Source: Oegoconia quadripuncta (taxonomy: Eukaryota > Arthropoda > Insecta > Lepidoptera > Autostichidae). From it: a stretch of 64,000 nt of DNA. Positions 41,455-52,170 of the stretch are shown here, in pieces. The notes under the pieces are model-generated. The model ran no database searches, was not told the DNA's origin, and was given only the letters and a program-made list of their open reading frames with translations. Position numbers and translations under genes: made by a program. The DNA lies in NCBI GenBank assembly GCA_949316235.1, contig OX438753.1, positions 20,826,801 through 20,890,800 on the forward strand, read 5' to 3'. Within the stretch, counting starts at the first letter, position 1. Each line of letters starts with the position of its first letter.

Positions 41455-41590
41455 TTTAAGGGTAACCATTGTCAGTAACATAATAAGAATCTTTAATTGG
41501 CATAAGTTTGGTATTAGTTTTCTATATATGTAATAATTGTAATAATGCTGTTGATTCTATGTAAAAAAAAAAAAAAAAAGATAATAAAAC
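41455..41590 (+). repeat. LINE 3' tail with A17-like run
   Basis: Matches the nested tail at 27206-27376. It ends in a 17-A run (about 41563-41579). Confidence 0.6.
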
Positions 41591-42402
41591 TAGTTTAGTA
41601 GTGTGTAGAAATTTTACAATGCCTATGTGTGTGTATGTATGTGCACAGAACACTTGAACATATTCCTCTCTGGGGTTAGTTTAGTGAATATGTTAAAATT
41701 TTATTGAAACGCTTTTTTAAAGCACTATTCCAGATCATAAAACTAAACTAAATAAATACTTAATCTTACTGTATTAATTGACGTCAAAATGGGATAAAAT
41801 AGTTTGTCTATATAGTAAGTATACATGCGTAGGGTAAAACGAGCTTACTCTTCCATAAAAAATGTGCTTACGATAAATACCAATTTTCCTTCGCTTGATC
41901 TAGAAAGGATGAGATTCCTGCTTCATCAGATATGAGCATTTATGTCTCCTACCTTACGGTAGAGACGATATGACCCGACCTTGGGCATCCATCCAAACAA
42001 AAATATTTTTCCTGTGCACCGAACCGAGAAAACCTTCCAGATTTCTCACTTCACTTGTTTTCGAATTACGTGAAGTATTTTCATTTTGGCGTGGAAAAGT
42101 TTGAAGGCAGGAGCTAATTTTGGAAATGCTATCAAATAGAGATTATTAATTAAGATCATAGTTATACACCTTAGGATATATTTGAATTAGATTATAAGGT
42201 TCGCCTAAAGCAACCATACACATCCTCACTATTGAGGTACAGCCTCCTTTTACTGGGCTCTCCCATGTATGGGCCATAACCTACCACGTTGGCATGGTGC
42301 TGATTGGTCGATTTATGTCAAACGAGTGGCTACATGTCAGTCAGTGTTTAGGCTTTCCTATAGGCCACCGACTTGGCTTAATGACTATATTATGTAAATT
42401 GG
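41591..42402. other. Stretch with little recognised
   Basis: 42235-42300 contains 'CTGGGCTCTCCCATGTATGG', an antisense LINE-type block, low confidence. Nothing else is recognised. Confidence 0.35.
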
Positions 42403-42866
42403 CTGTAGTGTGACCATGACTGTACGTTGGAACGTGTCAAAATTGTATGATCCGTATTGATAAAGATTTGTCTATGCTGATGATACATAGATAGGTAAAC
42501 GTGGTACGCTCAACGTACCGTTATCGGTCACCTTATTAACGGTCCTGTCACGGTCGCCATGTGATGTCGGAGGAAATATGAAGTCACTTGCTGGGTTTTT
42601 CCATAATAATCACTTTATTTCTTTGATTTTAGAATACAACTTAGCCCTTAGGCTCCGCCAATAGTCATTCCTGTTACATCTCTTTCTATGTTATTATATC
42701 TTAACTATATACGTGCTACACCGAGAAATTGTTAATAAGGTGACCGATAACGGTACGTTGAGCGTACCACGTTTACCTATCTATGTATCATCAATCAATC
42801 AATCTTTATCAATACGGATCATACAATTTTGACACGTTCCAACGTACAGTCATGGTCACACTACAG
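42403..42866. repeat. Near-perfect 137-bp inverted repeat with 190-bp spacer
   Basis: Left arm 42403-42540 and right arm 42731-42866 are reverse complements except for a small stretch (left TTGTCTATGCTG, right GATTGATTGATG sense). Core words: ACGTTGGAACGTGTCAAAAT, GTGGTACGCTCAACGTACCG. The spacer, read on the minus strand, has AATAAAGTGATTATTATGG and ends ACATCACA, then TGGCGACCGTGACAGGACC, i.e. an LTR end plus primer-binding-site-like sequence. The near identity of the arms means a recent origin or gene conversion. The arms contain no coding frame. Confidence 0.85.
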
Positions 42867-42954
42867 GCAATGAATAAATAAATATTTTGGACACATATCT
42901 ACATTAATTATCTGGACTCAAACTATACTATGCTTATTAGCCTATATTATTATT

Positions 42955-43082
42955 ATTATTATTAAATTATTTATTGCACACAAAAATAAAATACAAAGAA
43001 CATTTAACATACATGATGAAGTGTACAAAGGCGGTCTTATCGCTGATAGCGATTTCTTCCAGACAACCTCAGTTAAAGAAGC
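42955..43082 (-). repeat. LINE 3' tail
   Basis: ATTAAATTATTTATTGCACA, 'AAAGGCGGTCTTATCGCTGA', TTCTTCCAGACAACCTC. Sister of 14218-14365. Confidence 0.65.
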
Positions 43083-43249
43083 TTTTTTAATAAGTAGTTG
43101 GATAAGTAGCCTATACTATGGATACCAGATACCAGATAACAATACCTATATACAGCAGCTATTTGCTAGGTTCTTTGGAATATAGGTAGTATTTGACAAA
43201 TGTTTACATTTATTACATAAAATTTATGTATATACAAAAAAAATATTAT

Positions 43250-43328
43250 TTTTTTGAAGCTTTATTCATGAAGTGCATTGTAGATTTTTTTTGTACAATA
43301 AAGTGTATTTGATTGATTGATTGATTGA
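43250..43328 (+). repeat. LINE 3' end with GATT tail
   Basis: TTTTTTGAAGCTTTATTCAT, ACAATAAAGTGTATTTGATT, GATT units. Same family as 22608-22690. Confidence 0.75.
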
Positions 43329-43358
43329 ATATTGGTGTAAATTATCCTTCTTATATCT

Positions 43359-43500
43359 AATCTAACTACTATTGTTTGTTTGCTTATTAGTTGCTCAAGC
43401 ACAGGGAAATGGATAAACGGATTTTGATGAAATTTGGTATATAGGTAGAACATACCCTGGATTAAAACATAGGATATTTTTTATCCCAATGAAGTGAAAA
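43359..43500 (+). repeat. Helitron-like repeat E, 5' part
   Basis: CTAACTACTATTGTTTGTTT, AAACGGATTTTGATGAAATT, GGATATTTTTTATCCCAATG. Ends before the CCGCGG block. Confidence 0.55.
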
Positions 43501-43629
43501 GATTCCTAATATTCAAAAAGTCCTAAGTGCCATATGTAATGACTTAACTATAATAGACGAAAATCTGTTTTGATGATATCAAACGAATTATGGGCTGAGT
43601 GGTGATTCAGTTGTTTAGACCGTAGCTGT

Positions 43630-44050
43630 ATTTTTTTTTTATGCACGACGGGTTCATACTTGACCTCAATCTCACCTGATGTTAAGTGAAGATGAGGTCG
43701 AAGGTGGAAGCGTACTGACTCGGAAATCCCAACACATTTGGGAGACCGGCTATCTTATCTCTGACAACCGGAACACAACAATGCTATTAACATTGCTGCT
43801 TGGCGGCAGATTTAGATAAGACGGTGGTAGCTAGCCAGGCGGACATTTAAAATGCCCTACCACCATCCAAACAGAGTACTTAAACATGTTAAGCTCGCCT
43901 TTGTACATTTTATATACAATGCATATTTCTGTAACAATTTTGTGTACAATAAAGATATTAAAGATAAAGATGTACCCCGCTGGGGATCCAACCCGCGACC
44001 TCCTAATCGTAAACCCAATATTGTTTACATTGAGGCACGGAGGCGTTTAA
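43630..44050 (-). mobile_element. SINE-A with nested LINE tail
   Basis: Complete minus-strand SINE-A (A-run complement 43630-43640; head to 44050 with GGGTTGGATCCCCAGCGG). Inside, between ACATGT and GTACCCCGC, 43890-43969 is a plus-strand LINE tail ('AAGCTCGCCTTTGTACATTT', ACAATAAAGATATTAAAGAT), flanked by ATGT (43886-43889, 43970-43973). Confidence 0.8.
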
Positions 44051-44535
44051 ATTAATTTAATTTACTTGAAACAACATTTTGGTAGAAACAATCATTGAAT
44101 TCTTTTAGCACTGCAGTGAAACAACTATTGCACATACAATCACCACTTTAAAGGAATTACCAAATCCCTTTTGTAGTCTTCAGATACGTTTATACCAACT
44201 CAATAACAAACAAACTCTGACGACATGAGCACGCCGAAAATACAAAGCTAAATGTAGACATAGGCTCTGTGACAATAGACTTTGCACCACGTTTGGACGA
44301 GGAACGACGCTCTTTGATTCGGTATATTTGAATAAAGAACGGAAGTGGACTGTTTTGTGTGTTGATTGTGTGAAAAAAGTTTTTGTGACAGATTTATTTT
44401 TTATTTATCCTGTTTGCTAGAACGACTTTTACTAGAAATAATTTTAAAGTTCTTAATACCTTTGAGTGATAGAATATTAAAATGTATTCTAACAAATCGG
44501 TAGCTTCACAGTGTAGTTAGTATAAATATTTAATA
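44051..44535. other. Spacer, nothing recognised
   Basis: No match or coding signal. Confidence 0.35.
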
Positions 44536-44694
44536 CACCTCCGTGGCACAGAGTAAAAAACTTTGGTTTACGATTCGGAGGTCGCGGGTTAGATCGTCAG
44601 CGGGGTACATGTTTAAGTACTCGGTTTGGTTGGTGGTAGGACATTTAAAATGTCCACTTGTCTAGCTACCAGCATCTTATCTAAATCTGCCGCC
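44536..44694 (+). repeat. SINE-A, 5' half
   Basis: Head with a decayed A box (TGGCACAGAGTAAAAAACTT), B box CGGGTTAGATCGTCAGC, then the body to CTAAATCTGCCGCC. The 3' end is lost. Confidence 0.7.
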
Positions 44695-45165
44695 GGCGGT
44701 TCCATACAACCTTAAAAGTCCATGCGAAATGAGTAAACCGATTCTAGTGAAACTTTATGCGTAAGCAGGATACTTACATCTAAAAGTTAGTAGCTAATAT
44801 TTTCAAAATATTGAATTAAAAAGCATATTATGGCTTCTTTCTGTTACTATGGAAAACTTAAAATCGCTCCAATTTAGTTTACCTGAAAGTTTGTATGGAA
44901 TTCCATACGGGATAATCCTTCTTAATAGAAAAAAAAACCGCACTCAAATCTGACCGATCACTGAGATATATCCAGATTAAGACTGGACACACATACTACA
45001 ATGCCGTCAAAGACAAACCCAACACCAGTCGTTTTTCGTAGAGGGTTAGAAACCGCACTAAAATCGGATCACATTACTGAGATACATCCGGACAAATACT
45101 ATCCATATTCCAATACACACACAATGCTGTTGGGGAATTCACATGCTTTTGAATTTTTATTTCTC
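44695..45165 (+). repeat. Repeat-K and flanks
   Basis: 44885-45075 has GGAATTCCATACGGGATAAT, 'AACCGCACTCAAATCTGACC', TGCCGTCAAAGACAAACCC, 'CAGTCGTTTTTCGTAGAGGG', then a partial second unit (CCGCACTAAAATCGGATCAC), so the element is partly duplicated in tandem. A 75-codon frame (45001-45228) is from this repeat. The flanks are unassigned. Confidence 0.5.
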
Positions 45166-45325
45166 ATGCATGCAGCTTTCCTTATACGATGTTTTCCTTC
45201 ACCATTTAAGCATAAGCAATTAAATTAAATTTAAAAACTCATTGGTACATGTCTTGCCTGGGCATCGAACCTGAACCTGCCATATCGGGACACCGCGTCT
45301 TAATCGCTGAGCCACTGACGCGCAA
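45166..45325 (-). repeat. SINE-S4 copy
   Basis: In reverse: a head with GTCAGTGGCTCAGCGATTAA, B box GGTTCGATGCCCAGGCAAG, then ATGAGTTTTTAAATTTAATT and 'GGTGAAGGAAAACATCG'. The related copy is at 32015-32130. Confidence 0.6.
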
Positions 45326-45462
45326 AAAAATCGATAAGTACTTTGTAGTTTTGAAAAAAATCCCCGAGTGTAAATATTACGAGTCAACAAAATATTTTAA
45401 ATGAGGAACTTTAAGATTACAGGACGTCACAGAATTTACTGAGCTACGTACCTTTCTGTGGA

Positions 45463-45690
45463 GTAGATAGATAGATAGATAGATAGATAAATCGTTTATT
45501 TGTATCTCCAGTCACACACATACCATAAGTTCCAAAGCAATTGGATAAACATATTTTATAACAATTCATAAAAGTAACATCAGAATACACTAGAGTATGT
45601 GTGTGCTACAGCCGTACAAATGGGTCATAGCTCAGTGTGTATAATTGCTCAGAGAGCAAAACACTGATTTTCAGCTATTACCCACGAGGA
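45463..45690 (-). repeat. LINE 3' end with GATA repeat
   Basis: Six GATA units (about 45465-45489), TAAATCGTTTATTTGTATCT, 'AAATGGGTCATAGCTCAGTG', CACTGATTTTCAGCTATTAC. Confidence 0.65.
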
Positions 45691-46402
45691 GACACTGGTA
45701 CAAAAGAGAACCAGACAAGCATATTTTACTGTGCGCGTCAGTGAATAATGTCACGTAGGGATATGTGTATTCAAATGCAGTATAGGTACTCAAATAGATA
45801 CAGATACACTGTGGTACTAACAAATCGTAACCATGGCCCTCCATATAGGTATGTCCGTTTGATTAGAAAATATAATTGTCTCGATTTCCAATCAGTAACA
45901 AACGCGCGTAGAGAATCTAGCCTAATGTCACCTTCAGTGCCGACGGACGTAACTAAGCAAATTCCAAATTCTATTTTATTATTCTCGTAACATCGAAGAG
46001 TAAAAATATAATTTACGTTCAAGATAGCAATAATAGCTACCGAAGTCACATTTAAAGGTTTTATATTGAATTTATGTTTGATACTTTGGCGGAAATTACG
46101 GGGTCTCCGCATTGCGGTGGAGCCGGGGACCGAATAATCTCTGTGTTGTCAACGCATTCGTTCTGATTATAGGATTATTGCGTACAGTATATTGCCTAGT
46201 GTCGCAAGCTAGCCCCACTGCACGCGCGAGCGTCAGGTTGCCTTTGCGCGCCAGCTGTAACTCGTAATCCCACATCGCTTCGCCTTGCCCTTACGGGCGT
46301 CAGATCGCTGTCCGCAAAACTTCGATTCCCGTCAACGCGATGGATTGTTCCTTATGTGACTGAATTTACCTCACAACATTGCTTTTAGCTTCAGGTGACA
46401 GA
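45691..46402. other. Stretch with a GC-rich block
   Basis: 46080-46340 is clearly GC-richer ('CTCCGCATTGCGGTGGAGCC', CACGCGCGAGCGTCAGG, GCGCGCCAGCTG) than its flanks and looks like a decayed transposon or exon. Opposed frames of 80 and 113 codons (45748-45990, 45771-46112) have no motif. Confidence 0.35.
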
Positions 46403-46710
46403 TGGCTGCCGTGGCGCAATGTAAACTACATAATGTTTACGAATCGGAGGCCGTGGGTTCGATCCCCTTGTACAAGTTTAGTACTCGGTTTGGTTTGTGC
46501 AACATCACAATTAGACAAGTACTCTTATGGCATGGCATGGAACTCCCTTCCGGCGTCAGTCTTTCCTGAATCCTACAACCTTGGGATCTTCAAGAGCAGA
46601 GTGAATAGGCATTTACTGGGATTGCGTGCTTCATCTTCGACCACATCGTCACTTTCCATCAGGTGAGATTGTGGTCAAACGCGATTCCAGTCAATCATAA
46701 AAAAAAATAA
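46403..46710 (+). mobile_element. Chimeric SINE-A head fused to LINE-G tail
   Basis: 46403-46496 is the tRNA-like head and first body bases of SINE-A (GTGGCGCAATGTAAAC, 'CGGAGGCCGTGGGTTCGATC'), through GTACTCGGTTTGGTT. After a short unassigned joint, 46525-46710 is the LINE-G ORF2 C-terminus (MAWNSLPASVFPESYNLGIF) and 3' UTR (CATCAGGTGAGATTGTGGTC) with an A-rich tail. An uninterrupted 95-codon frame (46379-46666) crosses the joint but starts inside the SINE. Confidence 0.7.
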
Positions 46711-46759
46711 AAAAATATACGGAACCCCCGTCCTCGACCAACCACCATCTTTAATACCA

Positions 46760-46893
46760 CAAGTATTTATTTACAAAAAAAAATATACGTGTTTGTGTGG
46801 CATATCAACCATCCGGTATCCATAACACAAGCCTATAGTTGCTTACTGTGGAACTAGATGGCACTGTGTGTATGTCTAAGGATATTTATTATT
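46760..46893 (+). repeat. SINE-B, 3' part
   Basis: AAGTATTTATTTACAAAAAA, 'CATCCGGTATCCATAACACA', GGCACTGTGTGTATGTCTAA, ATTT-like tail. Confidence 0.7.
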
Positions 46894-47230
46894 AAATAAA
46901 AAATAAATTATTAAATAATTATCTTGAAATGCTTGAGTACACTGTTAGAGGATACAATAAATTACTTAATATATTATTTCCCCCCAACAAAGTTAATGGT
47001 TTGGAAACAAGTTATTAATTACGACCCGAACTATTTGTGTTTCTTGTAATTGTTTGTTATCTTTTACTTAAGTTCTGACTGAATGGATGAATGAGTTCAT
47101 TAAGTTAGGGGTAGATGTAACTATCGCCTTTTATGTACTAACAATTCCATGTACAGTCGGATACAAAATTGCTGTCATAGTTTAAGTCTAAATTTTTTTC
47201 GAACACATTTGAATTTTAAATTCTTGTACA
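46894..47230. other. AT-rich spacer
   Basis: Nothing recognised. Confidence 0.35.
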
Positions 47231-47588
47231 ATAATAAATAAATAATAAATGTCTTTGCACAAACACACAGCGCCATCTAGGTCCACAGTAAGCATCTAGG
47301 CTTGTGTTATGGATAGGAGATGGTTGATAAACTACACAAATACATTTTTTTTTTGTAAATAAATACAAGTATAAATGAAAAGTATCCATAACTCGGGAAC
47401 ACATTAAATTTTCGATTCAATTCATTTATTCTCACAAGTTACACTAACAGTACTTAACCTAACATGTAAGCTTTAGTCAATATTCAATATCTGTATTCAT
47501 CATATAAACATATGCCCCTAGCGGGATTCGAACCCGCGCCCATTTGGTATAGTAGCAGAGTTTCTAACCACTACACCAAATAGATCGT
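47231..47588 (-). mobile_element. SINE-B interrupted by a LINE tail
   Basis: SINE-B parts are 47231-47403 and 47491-47588 (head with GGGTTCGAATCCCGCTAGG in reverse). 47404-47490 is an antisense LINE end (CGATTCAATTCATTTATTCT, 'TTACACTAACAGTACTTAAC'), replacing about 5 SINE bases. Confidence 0.7.
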
Positions 47589-47817
47589 ACTACATAAGAA
47601 CGGTACTCGATACTTGCCTAAAATACATTTTTTTTTTCGAAAAAAATGTTATCGTTTGATCTCGAACTGCGACTGCAATTTTGAACCAGACTGTAGGTAT
47701 CATCATCATCTGATTTAAGAGCCATGCTCTTGTCGGTGGAGATTTTTCCATATCTCTCTGCTCTCCCCCTTCCTCTTTACCTCCTGATACGACACGACGT
47801 TCAACTTCTCGTAGGTA
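47589..47817. other. Spacer
   Basis: Nothing recognised. Confidence 0.3.
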
Positions 47818-48224
47818 TACAGGGTGAAATTTAATTCGTGTAATTCCTGTTTACTGGTGACTCCACTCTTGATTGCGAACAACTTTTCACAAGGAACCAT
47901 TGCCGAATTCGATCAAACATTTTTCGATAACCCATACAAAGTAAACCTTTCCGAAACAACCTTTAGTATGGAAGTCTAATACTTTTCGTTTCAATTCGGC
48001 TATGGTTCCCAGTGCAAAGTTGTTCGTAATCAGTAGTGGAGTCACCAGTCGAAAATTGTTGGACTTTCATACTAAAAGTGGCTTCAGAATGGTTTACTTT
48101 ATATGGGTAGGTAATCGCAAACTTTTCGATCGAATTCGACTAGAGTCCCTTGGGGAAAGTTGTTCGTGTTCAAAAGTAGCGTCATCAGTTAATTGGAATT
48201 ACACGAATACAAATTCACCTTGTA
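47818..48224. mobile_element. MITE-P2, 407 bp
   Basis: The ends TACAGGGTGAAATTTAATTC and, inverted, TACAAGGTGAATTTGTATTC form terminal repeats. TA lies on both outsides (47816-47817, 48225-48226). The interior is itself nearly palindromic: GAACAACTTTTCACAAGGAA and the reverse of CCAGTGCAAAGTTGTTCG. Three small frames in or near it translate the same Val-Pro-x-x-Lys-Leu-Phe-x-Ile motif on opposite strands, which is a consequence of the palindrome and not a protein family. Partial copies are at 15121-15225 and 63345-63515. Confidence 0.75.
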
Positions 48225-48287
48225 TAATATAACACAAAAAGTCATACAAAACTTGCGCAAATACGAGTACCTATTGATTACATGTAT

Positions 48288-48430
48288 CACTTTTTACTCG
48301 ACTGTCTCAGAACGGAGAGTAATGTTTTTACGATGTAGATATATGTAGATTTCTTTATCACCTCCTACAGCCGGTCGGCTTGACCGATTTTGAAGTGTAA
48401 GGCGTCTGTCCGACTTGATCCATAGAGTGT
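48288..48430 (+). repeat. ACCCGAC-type element, left end
   Basis: TTTTTACTCGACTGTCTCAG, GGAGAGTAATGTTTTTACGA, 'ACCTCCTACAGCCGGTCGG' follow the order of 32822. Confidence 0.4.
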
Positions 48431-48443
48431 CATATATTGTAGA

Positions 48444-48500
48444 CTAGCTGTTTCCGGCAACTTCGTTCGCGTGGAAATTTCATCAAAATCAGTTAAGAGG
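48444..48500 (-). repeat. Helitron-like repeat E fragment
   Basis: CTAGCTGTTTCCGGCAACTT, CGTTCGCGTGGAAATTTCAT, the antisense 3' end of variant 2. Confidence 0.45.
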
Positions 48501-49985
48501 GTTTATCCCACACGGCATGTCATACAAACTTCCAAGTCCAGAGTTTTTGAAATGAATATATCGATAATACGTATAAGCAGGATCCATAGATCTAGAAAGA
48601 TAGTTGAAAATATTATAAAACTTCGAATTTAAAAGAATAAATATTTATGGCATTTACAGGAAGCTTTCGTTACCAAGCCACAAAATGTTGGAATAACATA
48701 CCTCCTCCTATAAGAATATTGAGATCTAAACCAACATTTAAATCCAAATAAATAGATGTTTTTTGATGGAAAAGCAGAAGATTGATATTCCGGACCGCTA
48801 CCTTTCCACTGTCTTCCTATCATGAGAAGATAATATATGAAGCAGTAGGGTGCGTTGGGTTGGATCCATAGCTTGGGTATGACAAATTGAAATAGTTTAT
48901 TGCATAATTATAACGTGTATAGAATATGAAATCGAAAATTGCAATAATTTCTTAATTTTTCATTGATTATCAATTTATTCTATATAATTGGTTCAATAAC
49001 TTAATTAGGTATATTTTATTAATTGAATCCAATATGTAACGGGAATAATCTTACCCAATGCTCATTTACCAATAACGTTAGGTTTTAATTTGATAACACC
49101 AAACACATTTTAAAATTCCATTTGTCCCACGACCAACCTTCAGGTTTCAGCAGAATACCAGATTTTTGCGCGCCTCGGGCAAATCCACACACTGAGCTGT
49201 AGCCTTTTTGTATACTGCGGCACACAGTATATTTGATGTTTCAGTACTTGTGTTTTATTGTTTTAGTTGTATTTTTCATATGTAAAATTTGTTATGTGTA
49301 CAAATAACTGCTTATCTATCTACCTATCTAAAATAGATTTTTTCTGTTACTATGGAAAACTTAAAATCACTCTAATTTAGTTTCAATACTCTTTTCCGAA
49401 AATGTTCTCTACTAACTTTGTTTCATTAGAATCGGTTTATTCGTTTCGATAAATTATGACCTGAAAGTTTGTATGGAATACCGTGTTAACCCTATTAACC
49501 AAGAAATTACATATCACAACGTGACTAATGGCAGCCACTAACGTTGAAACAAATTATCAAAATAATGTCCATCTATACTAAGTTACGCTTACAGCTATTT
49601 ACATAATCAGTGCGCTTTGAAGAAAGACTGCATTGAATACTTTTAAAGCGCAAAATCAGCTGAAAGACTTTTTAAATCACCGCACCGTCTACGGGACACA
49701 CGAATCTTGTTTCCCGCCATTTTAATAGATTCAGCTGATCACAGGAATCTTGCACCTTATTTGCTCAAAAGCGTAAAAGCGTCGGATCAAAGCTGACAAA
49801 GTTAACGCTCTTTTTGTGAAAAAATTTGGGCAGGATTTTAGATTTTGGAGTTTGATCATCTCTTTTGTAGCAGGTATAATTAAATAAAGCTGGGTAAAGA
49901 ACGCCTTTCATGAGTCGTGTGTGATTGATGGGTAATTGAATAGGATGAAATGGAATGATCAAAGACTTCTAATATATAACTATCT
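48501..49985. other. Stretch of about 1.5 kb, nothing recognised
   Basis: AT-rich. Two minus-strand frames of 64-65 codons (48629-48823, 49765-49962) carry no motif. 49330-49480 contains 'TTTTCTGTTACTATGGAAAA', which also occurs near 44837, so a diverged repeat shared with the flank of repeat-K. Confidence 0.4.
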
Positions 49986-50242
49986 CAACTAATATTATAA
50001 ATGCCAGAATTTGTGTGTGTATGTATGCATGTTTGCTACTTCTTCACGAATAAACGGCTAGACAGATTTGGTGGCAATTTGGTTGGTAGAATTAGGATTT
50101 GGATTAACATATTGCCAACTTTTTATTCCGGAAAAGAGACCGGTTCCTATAAGATAGCTATTATTAATGGAATTGCTTTTGAATCATAGAGTGACGCATT
50201 TGGAGTTGAACGAATTCTACGCGGACGAAGTAAATGCTAGTA
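49986..50242 (+). repeat. Helitron-like repeat E, variant 2
   Basis: AACTAATATTATAAATGCC, AGACAGATTTGGTGGCAATT, TTATTCCGGAAAAGAGACCG, 'CTACGCGGACGAAGTAAATG' and CTAG at the end. Confidence 0.6.
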
Positions 50243-50381
50243 TATTATATACTGTACATAATCGACTTGAAGTATTTGGGTATGATCTATAACCCAGAGA
50301 AACTAATAATCAAACAAATACCTAAAATGAAGCTATTTCAACTAATTTCTTTTTTTTATGGAAAAACTAATAATACTAATA
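50243..50381. other. Spacer
   Basis: Nothing recognised. Confidence 0.3.
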
Positions 50382-50793
50382 TTAGGTCCTTACCTATGAA
50401 ATTGGCGTTTTGTATGAAGAATTTCATTAAGACCGTTTTCTCCATACAAACATTTTTGTTTTTTTTTTGGGAACGGTAAATCCAAATTTTGCTAAACTTT
50501 GTGTGTATAACATTAAATTAAGTATAGGCATCGTTAATTTTTAAAAGTAACCGCTTTATAAAAGTTTCAGCGAATCTAAGAAATGATTATGGGAACCACA
50601 TGAAAAGAGCTCTGTTCAATTTTTTTTATAATGTGATTTGGCTCAGAAATTAAAAAATATTTCATGTGAAACCTTGAAATAATATTCCATTTTCCAAATA
50701 AAAAACAAATTTGGATATAGCTTTGAAAATCGCAGGAATTGGTACATATGATTAACGAAAAAAAAAACTCTAATTTCATTGGTAAAGACCCAA
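50382..50793 (+). mobile_element. Mariner-like MITE, 412 bp
   Basis: Ends TTAGGTCCTTACCTATGAAA and, inverted, TTGGGTCTTTACCAATGAAA. TA on each side (50380-50381, 50794-50795). Highly similar to 35927-36348 over the whole length; a ten-base-scale deletion near 50503. Confidence 0.8.
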
Positions 50794-51329
50794 TATTTTG
50801 TAATCAATATGGCTAATTCAAAATTTCAAAATTCAGTTACTGTGATGTTTCCGCTTGTGGGGTGCTTATAATTCCTTAATTTATAAATAATTAAGGAAAA
50901 ATATTTTAATAGTCGGAATCGATTCTATACCTACATGCTGCTGACCAAAGTAATTTCAGGTTTCAGGTATACAATAAATAACTTTGCTCATCTACTAAGT
51001 CAGAGAGCTACCGAAAATAGAAATTCTGTCAAAGATGTGCCTCGATATTTATTTTTGAACCATTACATGACAGCTGCGATGTTCGTACTAGTTTCTATTT
51101 AATGTTACCGAAACATAGATGTCGATATCTCCACGATTATAGAATTCTATTTACGAGTACTAACTCCCTTTTTTCAGTCGGTCTTACTAACCGTGTGGTT
51201 CTCGGTAGAGAAGAACAAAACTACCCTATATCTTCCAATGGGTGCTCAAGGAACTAAGGAATCAGGAATTAACATCACAGGCTAATAACGGGTAGCAACG
51301 TCACTGGTTTGAAGCCTTCAAAATCTGGG
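50794..51329. other. Spacer, nothing recognised
   Basis: No match. Confidence 0.35.
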
Positions 51330-51894
51330 GTCAACGTTCCTCTTGCATACCGTGGCTATGAAGGCAAATTTTGGGTAGCACCAGCGTGGATTGTGCCCCA
51401 TAATTGACTATTTTTATGTGTACTGATATTTTAACGTCAGCTACATCGTGACTTACCACAAAGTGAGATTTCCCAGAGGCCCGCTTGCCTACCGTGACCG
51501 TACCGCTTGGGCCCAAGAATTGACTATATTTGCAGTTGTGGAAGGATCATTGTCAACTATATCGTCACTTACCACTAAGTACGAATAAGTATAGGCATTC
51601 TCCTCAAGGTCAGACGATATTTTACACCGCAACGCTTTTGGTACCTTACCAGGCTCAGGTCCGGTCGCTGCTGCTGTCATCTTTGGGATGGTTCAGTCAA
51701 GTACCAGCTGGTTGCACTATATTTTGATGGAACGACGTGTCAAAAGACTCATTGGTGATCATTTGATCACTGCTAAATTGGCGAGCCTCGAACACCGTCG
51801 CAAGGTCGCCTGTCTCTCAGTCTTTTGATGCAGATGCATTTCGGTGAGGATGTGCGTTAGAATTATGTAATCTTATTCCACCATCGCTATTTCA
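51330..51894. repeat. Degenerate repeat with GGTAGCACCAGCGTGG unit
   Basis: 51330-51470 (GGCTATGAAGGCAAATTTTG, GGTAGCACCAGCGTGGATTG, 'CCATAATTGACTATTTTTAT') and 51480-51630 (GGGCCCAAGAATTGACTA, 'CTATATCGTCACTTACCACT') repeat one theme, which returns twice at 52175-52400. Likely decayed copies of one dispersed repeat family. Small frames on both strands (51331-51516, 51489-51680, 51530-51727) are not meaningful. Confidence 0.45.
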
Positions 51895-52170
51895 TCTTCG
51901 GCTTCTAGGTGTGGGGACGGAGGTACAGGTATGTAGTTAACATACCAAACATTCGCACTAAGCGGTTCGTCTCTTCATTCATAATGCGAGCAGCCAAGGC
52001 ACGGAACTCCCTTCCGGCGTCAGTCCTTTCTGAATTCTACAACCTTGGGATAATCAAGAGCAGGTTTAATAGGCATCTACTGAGATCGCATGCTTCATCT
52101 TCGGACACTTTCCATCAGGTGAGATTGTGCTCAAATGCAAACCAGTTAATCATAAAAAAAGTCAGTTTCA
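51895..52170 (+). pseudogene. LINE-G ORF2 C-terminus, best coding piece
   Basis: A 92-codon open frame (51909-52187) reads RYRYVVNIPNIRTKRFVSSF, then MRAAKARNSLPASVL, then YNLGIIKSRFNRHLL. This is the typical C-terminal part of an insect LINE ORF2: an arginine-threonine box, a Trp/Arg-Asn-Ser-Leu-Pro box, and a basic FK(S/R)RVNRHL-like end. The 3' UTR has CATCAGGTGAGATTGTGCTC and an A-run (52152-52159). It is 5'-truncated and lacks the reverse transcriptase domain. Confidence 0.7.

Noticed and set aside
46379..46666. 95-codon frame as a gene
   Set aside because: It begins in a SINE-A head and ends in a LINE-G C-terminus; a translation of a chimera.
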